A program made the translations under genes and the position numbers. This document shows, piece after piece, positions 55,916 to 64,000 of a stretch of 64,000 bases of DNA. Where the stretch lies: the NCBI GenBank assembly GCA_030512295.1, contig JAULSR010000001.1, positions 5,045,001 through 5,109,000 of the forward strand. The letters are read 5' to 3'. The DNA comes from Bombardia bombarda. Lineage: Eukaryota > Ascomycota > Sordariomycetes > Sordariales > Lasiosphaeriaceae. Each line of letters begins with the position of its first letter. Position 1 is the stretch's first letter. The notes beneath the pieces are model-generated. The model worked only from the letters and a program-made list of their open reading frames with translations, was not told the origin of the DNA and searched no databases.

Positions 55916-58389
55916 ATGGCATCCTCCGGTACCCCTAACTCGCTCTTCTCCAACCCCCCTCCGAATGCCTCGTCATCGAAGCCGCCGCGCATCCTCGCCT
56001 GTGTCCTCTGCCAGCATCGCAAGATACGATGCGACCGCACATTTCCATGCTCCAACTGCGTAAAAGTAAGCATAATTAGACCTACCCACCTTTTCCCGCC
56101 CTGTATCTCTTTGCGACACGTGCCCGACTTCCCGCACACTCCACCCCTGGATCTGATTCTACCCCGCTGTCTGCCTCTGTTGCCGTTGCGCAGCGCGTGT
56201 CGCTAACAACAGCTTCACCAGGCAAACGTCAAATGTACCCCAAGCACACCAGCCCCGGCCCGCAAACGGAGACGGCCGAACCAGGACTTGCAGGAACGAT
56301 TGGCCCGATGCGAAGAACTGCTCAAGGAATATGCGACTGAGAAGCCTGATGATCCAACAGCCACCACACCTCAACAACCAGTGCACGCCCAGACTCCCGA
56401 CTACAGTGATCCCTTCTTGAAATGGCAACCACCTGGCAAGCTGGTCAAGGAAGACGGCGGAGTCCGCTTCACCGACAGTGCGTTGCTTGTGACAGTTTAC
56501 GATGAGGTACGGATATGCATACCTATCCATATATACCTGGCATATTTTGCTCACATTTAACCCTGGTAGCTGCGAGCCATGCGTGATATTGTCGATGCAG
56601 ACGACACTGATGATGTTAATACCGACATCATGAGTCCTGATGATCTCTCGGACCTGGTCCTCAGCGGTGGTGATAATACCCCAGAGCAAAGCACAGAGAG
56701 CTTATGGCCGGATGCCAGTCACGTCTTCCGACTCTGGCAGCTCTATCTGGACCGCGTGAACCCTCTGAGCAAGGTCATACACGTGCCATCCTTGCAGCCC
56801 TATCTGGCTGACGCAACAGCCGGCTCGCAACATGTTCCCAGGAACATTGAGACCCTCTTGTTCGCCATATTCTTGATGGCTGCCGTATCCACAACGGCGG
56901 ATGAATGCCAGCAAATTCTGGGCTACACACGGGAGGCTGCCATACAGAGATTCTCGAGTGGCGTCAGGCGGAGTCTCCTGAAGGTGGGATTTCTGAAGTC
57001 ACACGACTTTGTAACTCTCCAAGCCCTCGTGGTTTACCAGGTAAGAGACATGTCATCTATCGTCCGACCATCGAACCGCTTTTGCTCACTCATCTCTAGA
57101 TGTCCCTCCAAGGCCGCTACAACCGTCACGCAGCTTGGATTCTAAACGGCGTTATTATACGCATTGCCCAAAAGATGGGACTCCACCGTGACGGCGAAAT
57201 GCTAGGTCTGGGCCCGTTTGACTCTGAGATGAGGCGGCGGGTATGGTGGCAGATCGTCCTCCTGGACGCCAAGTTTGCCATGCTCTCCGGTCTGAGCCAC
57301 TCCTTCATCCCGCGAATATGGGATTCCAAGATGCCCAAGAACGTCAACGACTCAGATATCCACCCGTCTGCTACCGAGCCATTCCAGGACCGCGATGGCC
57401 CTACCGAGATGATCTTCGCCCTCATGACGTGCAAATTCGCCCAGTTTTTAGTGCGCACCCCCGGCCTCGAAGCTGTGATCACAAGCGACTTTGAAGTTTC
57501 AAACGGCCCCAATGGCCCCAACGAGGCTCAATTGGCAGAATTCCGCGCCTCTCTGCAAGCTTTGGGCGAAGACTTGCTGCATTTTATAGATCACTATTGC
57601 GACCCGGCCGCGGGGCCAATTCACGAAATGTCGCTTGAGATGCGGTCTCATCTACATCACAAGGTACTGGAGCTAATAGAGCCCAAGAAGCGCTCGGTAG
57701 ATGGAGAGGCACCAGATACTCAGGAAAGAGCTTTCAAGCTGACAGTCGGCGCGCTGGAGCACGACACGTCAACGTATCGCACAGCCGAGAACAAAGGCTT
57801 CCTGTGGTTCTCGCTCCTGCACTTCCAGATCGACATATTCATGTATCTCGCCGGCCAGCTGTGCCGCCGGACCGAGGGCGAGCTGGTCGACCGCGCGTGG
57901 GTGCAGGTCGGGCTGGTCTACGAGTTCCACCCGGAGCTGCTGGACCTGAATGCTAGCAAGTCACACATGACGCTGGGCTTTTTTATCCTCAAGGCGTGGA
58001 AGAAGCGGGAGGAGACGCTGCGGATGAGGACAGGGCAGGCGCCGCCGACGCCGTTTTATGTCGACAGGCTGCGGGCGGCCATGCCGGAAGAGGATGATTA
58101 TACGAGCGAGGCGACGCCGCCGAATCCGTACGAGGGCGCCGGCTTGACGCTGCTGCCGGGGGCGGACAATGGGGCCGGGAGAAGGGGCCCGGTGGACGTT
58201 GATCCGCTCAGCGTGGATCAGTTCCTGGGAGGCTATGATCTCTCTACGCTCGACTGGGACATGTTTGGCACGATGCCGATGCCGATGGGCATGAATATGA
58301 ACGGGGGCGGCTCGTCGATGGCGGCGCTGGGGGGTTTGGGATGGGGCCTGGGACGGAGTGGTAGTGGTGGAGGGGGGATCTTGCTTTGA
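55916..58389 (+). CDS. Zn2Cys6 fungal-specific transcription factor
   Basis: A nuclear DNA-binding regulator of unknown target. Exons: 55916-56065, 56222-56506, 56570-57040 and 57100-58389, all junctions in phase 0, giving 731 residues. The binuclear zinc cluster is complete: C29-X2-C32-X6-C39-X5-C45-X2-C48-X6-C55. Intron 1 cuts it after residue 50. A basic linker (PARKRRRP) and a short coiled-coil-like helix (LQERLARCEELLKEY) follow. The fungal_trans domain spans the middle, with RLWQLYLDRVNPLSKVIHVPSL, LQALVVYQMSLQGRYNRHAAW, AQKMGLHRDGE and RRRVWWQIVLLD. The C-terminus is acidic, then Gly/Met-rich, and may be an activation domain. The nearest downstream gene, 2.2 kb away on the same strand, is an MFS efflux pump. 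Confidence 0.94.
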
Positions 58390-60602
58390 GGAAGTATAGT
58401 GTGGATAGCGTGGTTCGAGTTGTACGATATAGCAAGGAGTTGTGGAGTCCAAAAGGTGTTGAAAGGAGACCGGAGAGGTTGGACTGGGGGTCAGGGGTTG
58501 AGGATCTGAGGTGATTTACTACTCTTTCTCTCTCCTTCTCATTATCTTTTTTTTCCCTTTTCCTTATATCTGTCTCTCGAACGTTGAGATCTCCTCTCAG
58601 GATCAACTGACCGGCGCAGCTTTGTGATACCCCCCCAACCTGCGCCTGGCGTTGTTGTGTGCTTGTACGGCTTTGTGCTATTAGTTTTATTATTCATTAT
58701 TTTGAGAATTCCATTTTCTCATTTTCCTATATCTAATGTTTCTTTTGTATGGACTGGCGCAGGATGGTTTTCTGGTGTCTGGCAATTGGGCAATAACTCC
58801 TCTCGGCACGGCTGGTAGATAGTACTATATATATAGGTAGAGATGGCGGATATGGAAGTACCTGGGCATTTTGGCTGGCATGTCACATATATTGCACTCT
58901 TGATGGGGAGAATAGTAGATTTATTAGAGTCTATCTTGCCGTCTTGCTATCTATGTCCAACATGCCGTGTTTATGCCGTGACAACAATAGGGTTTCAAAT
59001 ACTTAGTTTAGACCAGCAAAACCTCCCGACCGAATTCGGAGCGTACGCAAATAACATGATTGAGCAACAGTGTGAGGCTGAATCCAAACCGATCAACCCT
59101 TTCACTCGGTTTTGGCTCAAGTTCCTATTGGAGTATTCACCTTGGTGGTACTATTCTAAGATGCTGGGTTACGTTACGTCAAGCTACCTTGCCTCCGACT
59201 CATTTCGTGTTATGTAATGCCCGAAGGCGGCACCTGCCTCACTCACTTGAATTTTGTAGCTCCAACACGCGGCAGACAGCATCATACGGCACGCAAAAAC
59301 AACGTGTTTGTTCCATGTAATCAAGTGCGACCAACACAAGGGTGCACGCGCGCATGGGGCTTGAGTCACAAAAGTCGGGATGGGTTGGATTGGAATCAAT
59401 GGAATGGGTGAGTATGCGTGCTGTTCGCGTAATGATAGAGGGACGATACTTATTACACATAATGTTGCCAGCCGGAAACATACGGCTTGATGCAGCCTTG
59501 AAATTGGAGGGTAGGGGGTATCTAAATAAGTTTCGCAATTGGTTGCTGCCGACTTTGGTAGGGTTGTCAAGTTGACTCATATCACGATGCGGCGGCGCCT
59601 TATGCGAGCATCACCTACCGGCGGTTCTACCCGTATCTACTAAGTCTATTCAGGAACAAAGCATACGTAAGTAGTGATAGATGACTACGGTACGGTGAGT
59701 AAGGTAGGTACGTACGCAAGCCATGAATGTTGTCCATCAACAGCTGATTTTTTGTTGTCATGCTATTCATTCAGAGAGGAGGAACAAAGAAAGTCGCGAC
59801 GGGGCCTTGGGCCAGATGGTCGGGTGCATTCGGTGTTTTGTATGGTCCAGCGGACATAAGAGGTGAAGAAAACGTGACCTGCTTGCCGAGCTCGGCAAAC
59901 TTTTGGTGGCTGACGGTCCCGAGAGCGCCATTTCCCAAGCGCTCGGCTGGAGGTCGGAGGATCGGGCGTTTGGGGGTCTGGTCATGGCGCTCGGTATTGT
60001 CAAAACACCGAGCCCGACACCTTGTCGTTGACCCGTCGACAACGACACCAATGAATTGAGCCAGTCTAGGCGTCATTTTGCCGGCCTGCCTTGCCAAAAT
60101 TTCCAACCCTTTCTTTTTTCCTCCAGGGTGCCATTTTGCAGGTAGGGAGCTACAGATTCCGACGGCCGACGATGCGACAACCACCAATTGGGTTGATTAT
60201 TGTTCTTTGCCTTTTGCCATATAAGTCGGTCGGACAGCCAAGCCTTCTTTTCTTCTAAGGAAGCCGGCTCATCTGATATCCCTTTGGTGACGAACGCATC
60301 CAACAGACAATGACGGCAACTACATTTCTCTCGATTGTTCATTCCATCGTACTGCCAACTCATTGAGGACCTCATTTACTTTTCGGACATAGCATCCAAT
60401 TATCTCTGGTTGATTTTCAGCCCTGTCATTTTCTCTCTCTCCCTCCCTCTCCCTCTCTCACCACCCACCTCTCGGATATAACGGACCTAAGGTGCCGACA
60501 CATCCCCAAGCCATCTCTTCTTATAACATCGCCATTGCCAAGAGATATTCGAAACCACCCAACATCTTGTCTCTCTAAATAACTTCACAAAAGCACAACA
60601 AG
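58390..60602. other. Intergenic between regulator and MFS transporter
   Basis: No gene supported. A 124-codon frame (58843-59217) begins with ATG but has no recognisable features. TAGGTAGGTAC lies near 59704-59714. CT-rich sequence (60428-60470) just before the MFS start is typical of fungal leaders. Confidence 0.5.
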
Positions 60603-62787
60603 ATGGGGTTATTCAATCGAAAGGACAAGGACGGCGCGGAAAGCGCAGACGCCACCAGCAGTGCTTCCAGCGCCGCTCCTCCCACCATTGAAACAGCAGC
60701 TCCTCCTTTAACAAGCGCTGCCCTTGAAAATCAACCCGCCGACAAGGCTCCAGGTCCAGGCCCCGGCGAGGAGGATGAGAATCAAGAATACCCAACCGGT
60801 CTTCGCCTGGCTCTCTTGCTCATATCAGTCATGTTGACACTGTTTCTCGTGTCTTTGGTATGTTTCCTCCCTTTTTTGCCCCCCCCCCCCCTTTTGACTC
60901 ACCTCATCTCACCTCACCTCACCTCACACCGCAATAACTAACCTTTCGTGAACAACAAAAGGACCGCCTCATCATCTCAACCGCCATCCCCCAAATCACA
61001 AACGACTTTCACTCCGTCACCGACATCGGCTGGTACGGCAGCGCCTATCTGCTAACCAACTCAGCCTTCCAACTGCTCTTTGGCAGGCTCTACACCATCT
61101 TCAGCGTCAAGGTCGTCTTCTTAACCGCCATCTTTCTCTTCGAGGCTGGCTCGGCTTTGTGTGGAGCGGCCCCCAACAGCGTGGCCTTCATCATCGGCCG
61201 AGCCATTGCTGGTCTGGGCGGTGCCGGCCTGATCTCTGGTGTTGTATGTCCTTCCCGCTCCTTTCGACATCCCTAAAATGCTCTTTACTTACCGATTTGT
61301 ATGATATAGATCACGACAATAGTCTACGCCGTCCCGCTGCACAAGCGTCCGCTCTACCAGGGGCTGTTTGGTGCTGTCTTTGGCGTGTCTTCCGTCATCG
61401 GCCCGCTGCTGGGCGGTGCCTTCACGTCCAAGGTGACGTGGCGCTGGTGCTTTTACATCAACCTGCCGTTTGGGGGGGTTGCCATGGTGTTTATCGCCCT
61501 GCTGTTGAAGGTGCCGGATCGGGCCTCGACGAAGTTGCCGCTGAAGGAGAAGATCTTGCAACTGGACTTGCCTGGCACGGCGTGTGTGCTGCCGGGCGTC
61601 ATTTGCTTGTTGCTGGCTCTGCAGTGGGGTGGGAGTACTTATCCTGTGAGTTACCCTTTCCCTTCCTTTTTTAATGTCTTTTGTAGTGGTTGCCGATGAA
61701 ACTGTGCTAATAGCTTGAACAATAGTGGAGCGATGGTCGCATCATTGCTCTGTTGGTCCTTGCCGGCGTCTTGTTGATTGGATTCGTTCTCGTCCAGGTC
61801 TATTTACCCAAGACGGCTACTCTCCCTCCTCGCATCTTCAAGCAGCGCAGTATCATCGCTGGCGTATGGGCTACTATTTGCATCGGTGCCCAGATGATGG
61901 TTTTTGGTATGTTATCGTCCCTTTTTTTTTTTTCCCTTACCGTCCCACACACCGCAAATCTAACAACACCCACCAGTCTACTTCCTCCCCATCTGGTTCC
62001 AAGCAATCCAAGGCGTCTCCGCCATCGACTCGGGCATCCGCACACTGCCCATGGTCCTGCCCATGGTCCTGGCCTCCATCATCACCGGCGCCCTCGTCTC
62101 CCGCATCGGCTACTACACGCCCTTCATGATCATCGGCAACTGCATCATGGCAGTCGGCGCCGGCCTCCTCACCACCCTGCAGGTCGACAGCTCCGAGGGC
62201 ATCTGGTTCGGCTACCAGGTCCTCTACGGCTTCGGCATGGGCTGCACCTTCCAGGCGCCCAACATGGCGGCCCAGACCGTCCTCGCCCGCGACGATGTGC
62301 CCATCGGCTCCGCCCTCATGTTCTTTACCCAGCTGCTCGGCGGCGCCGTCTTCATCTCGGTCGCCCAGAACGTGCTCAACTCGGAACTGCTCAAGCGGCT
62401 CAGCCCACTGCCTGGGTTCAACCCTAAGCTGCTGGAGAGCAACGGTGCCACGTCGCTCATCACGCAGCTGCCGGAGGCGATTAGGGGGACGGCTGTGTTT
62501 GAGTATAACGAGGCGTTGAGGAAGGTGTTTTTGGTGGGGCTGATCATGGTTTGTCTGGCGTTGATTGGGTCGGTGACGATGGAGTGGAAGAGCGTTAAGA
62601 AGGATAAGAAGAAGGATACCAAGGGGGGGATGTGGAGAAGGGTGGGAAGAACGATGTGGCGGAGGAGACGGATGGTGAGCAAGGCAATGCTGCTACTGCC
62701 AAGGGGGAGAAGGCGTACTTGGATGAGAAGGAGAGGGATGTTGGCGGTGGTGCCGTTGAGGAGAAGGAGAAGGAGATCAATGCATAA
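60603..62787 (+). CDS. MFS drug:H+ antiporter, DHA2-type (14 TM), with a C-terminal frameshift
   Basis: A plasma-membrane or vesicle efflux pump for small toxic compounds. Exons: 60603-60857, 60962-61243, 61310-61645, 61726-61906 and from 61977. A polar N-terminus (about 68 residues) precedes TM1. DHA2 landmarks: LDRLIISTAIPQITNDF after TM1, YGSAYLLTNSAFQLLFGRLY, GRAIAGLGGAGLISG, antiporter motif C (GVSSVIGPLLGGAFT) and WRWCFYINLPFGG. The last helices end near VCLALIGSVTMEW (62570). A run of seven G (62623-62629) then changes frame. As written, the tail is an Arg-rich, unlikely sequence ending at 62881. One base more restores an acidic, Lys/Glu/Gly tail (EKGGKND..., KEINA) ending with TAA at 62785-62787. 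I take that as the true C-terminus. Membrane core and likely function are unaffected. Confidence 0.9.
60879..60891 (+). repeat. C13 homopolymer in the first intron of the MFS gene
   Basis: Thirteen consecutive C in the sense strand of intron 1 (60858-60961), the third such tract within an intron in this window. Confidence 0.85.
62623..62629 (+). other. Frameshift point in the MFS gene (G7 run, one base short)
   Basis: Upstream codons read KKDTKG in frame. Downstream of the G7 run the coding-like frame is shifted by one. A single extra G joins them. The break lies after the last transmembrane helix. Confidence 0.75.
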
Positions 62788-62881
62788 AGCTACTATTGTT
62801 GCTGATGGGGACTTTACACAGTATGAGGCGTTCTTTTGTTTGGTTGTTTTCTGCGATTTAGCAGTTGGCTATGGATATTAG

Positions 62882-63666
62882 CATGATACCCCCACTCTTC
62901 TCTATCAAGAAAGGAAGAAACATTTGGATGTTAAGGCTAGTAGATAGATAGCTGCACAGCGATAAACGGGGAAAAGAGCAGCATGTGGACATAGGAAGGT
63001 ATAAACACAAATAATGTATATTAATGAGCATTAGCGTAGACTGGAAAGGCCCATATTTGGTGTTTTGTTGATGTCGGAGCCTGGATGACCTCAGTTCTGT
63101 ACAACAGTTGCCTCATTCTGAAGCCGATAATGTAGATAGATCAATGAGACAACGGAAAGTAATAACTGAATCTCAACTGTTGAATATTGGATGGGACTGA
63201 TGAGGGGGGCCTGGTTGATGCCTGGAGGTTCATACCCTCACCTCACCCCCTTTTGACAGCCCCCTATTGTGGGGCTGGGTCACGCCAACCCCTATTCACG
63301 GTTGTCACGGTTTGGTACGATGCAAATGATTCTTTGAGCCAAAGGCAAGGCAGCAAGCGTGATAACAAATTCTTTCGTCTGGGTATTTGCATTTGGTTAT
63401 CTAATAAGCAAGAATGGCACCGCGTATCCGTCCTTTTGTCTGCCTCTACAATGCAACGACCATAAATCTCATGTACTTATATGTAAAAATAGCAACGGCA
63501 TGTCAGGAACGCCATCCAGTGCTCCGGCTAGTAGTCAAGGCCGACAAAAGAAAAGGTAAACAGATAATAACAAGCAAAACGCCATTCCACCCAAAAATGG
63601 CCTTCAGTCCCCCCTTCCAATTCCATCGCTATCCTTCACATCGTTTCCCTTATATCCAATCATGCA
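62882..63666. other. Intergenic, convergent 3' flanks
   Basis: No gene seen. It lies between the 3' end of the MFS gene and the stop of the minus-strand gene at the right edge. Confidence 0.5.
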
Positions 63667-64000
63667 TCAATCATCCTGCCTCGAGTTCCGATCTCCCACC
63701 CTCGTAGACGAAAGGGGGCTCTGCAGCTCAATCGGGCTTTGCGACAAATATGTCTCCACTTCTTGCTCATCTCGTGCCGAGCTCGTCTCGCTCGTGTGGC
63801 GATGGCCCGAAGACGTCCATATCCTCTCCGTTATCACAGTAGGAGTCGCCAATTTCCTTTGCTTCGAACCCCCACCAGCATCATCATACCCCTCCAACGG
63901 GTTCTCCCTCTCCTCCGCCGGCGGCGTGAACCTCCTTGGTGGCCACGCCCCATCCACTCTTTGATGACCATGAAGGTTCCGCTGCTCCCAGCTGCCCTCA
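63667..64000 (-). CDS. C-terminal part of an unknown gene, cut by the window edge
   Basis: A minus-strand frame stays open from the right border to TGA at 63669-63667, about 110 residues. It is polar and Pro/Ser/Glu-rich, with WPPRRFTPPAEERENPLEGYDDAGG-type sequence near the border and a Ser/Thr-rich tail (SSGHRHTSETSSARDEQEVE). The look is that of a disordered cytosolic tail of a larger protein, perhaps a membrane protein. The family cannot be named from this fragment. Confidence 0.5.
   Translation of the reverse strand, partial: EGSWEQRNLHGHQRVDGAWPPRRFTPPAEERENPLEGYDDAGGGSKQRKLATPTVITERIWTSSGHRHTSETSSARDEQEVETYLSQSPIELQSPLSSTRVGDRNSRQDD

Noticed and set aside
58843..59217. 124-codon frame downstream of the Zn2Cys6 gene
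   Set aside because: It begins with ATG but has no domain, no hydrophobic pattern consistent with a membrane protein and no splice or promoter context. Chance is likely in AT-rich DNA.
55916..62787. Secondary-metabolite gene cluster
   Set aside because: A regulator and an efflux pump are present, but there is no polyketide synthase, peptide synthetase, terpene cyclase or tailoring enzyme in the window.
1..64000. CRISPR arrays, operons or prophage
   Set aside because: The window is eukaryotic nuclear DNA with spliced genes. No regularly spaced repeats with unique spacers and no phage genes were seen.

Overview
This is nuclear DNA from a filamentous ascomycete (Pezizomycotina, most likely Sordariomycetes). 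The protein-coding genes have short spliceosomal introns (about 50-120 nt, GT...AG, with CTAAC or CTGAC branch sites). The conserved proteins are of fungal type: CAND1/CanA, Trs31, Apc13, Sec61 alpha, Mod5, homoaconitase, a Zn2Cys6 regulator and a DHA2-type efflux pump. I infer the class from gene content and intron style; no species could be fixed from the sequence alone.

Layout. (1) 1-11.3 kb holds housekeeping genes: CAND1 (1651-5896, +), a decayed repeat-rich gene relic (about 6165-7770), TRS31 (8271-9023, +), APC13 (9590-10097, -) and a small secreted cysteine-bearing protein (10831-11325, -). (2) 11.3-39 kb is gene-poor and accessory. It contains a single-pass membrane protein (17005-17517), one complete Ty3/Gypsy chromodomain retrotransposon (18760-24497), a run of small orphan membrane proteins (27.7-33.1 kb), a serine/threonine-rich type I-like membrane protein (34942-35760) and two tRNA genes (His with an intron, Val). 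(3) 39-64 kb is gene-dense again: an ABCC vacuolar-type transporter (39345-44643, -), SEC61 (47526-49201, -), MOD5 (49829-51372, +), LYS4 (51612-54035, -), a Zn2Cys6 regulator (55916-58389, +), a 14-TM MFS drug transporter (60603-about 62787, +) and the C-terminal end of a minus-strand gene cut by the right edge.

The most interesting signals are in the retrotransposon. Its LTRs look identical and it has a perfect 5-bp target duplication. gag and pol are joined by what looks like a textbook -1 frameshift signal: heptamer GGGAAAC, a 7-nt spacer, and a 10-bp stem with a possible pseudoknot. There is no tRNA-type primer site. Instead, a 9-nt sequence just inside the LTR is complementary to a site in the LTR placed where the transcript should start, as in Tf1/sushi-type self-priming elements.

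Two large transporter genes (ABCC and MFS) each carry a one-base deficit in a G/C homopolymer that breaks the reading frame. Either these are real null or altered alleles, or they mark homopolymer errors in the assembly. Three genes carry long sense-strand poly-C tracts inside their first introns.

Functionally, the conserved genes cover SCF ubiquitin-ligase exchange (CAND1), APC/C (Apc13), vesicle tethering (Trs31), ER translocation (Sec61), tRNA modification (Mod5) and lysine synthesis (Lys4). They are unrelated neighbours, not an operon or a biosynthetic cluster.
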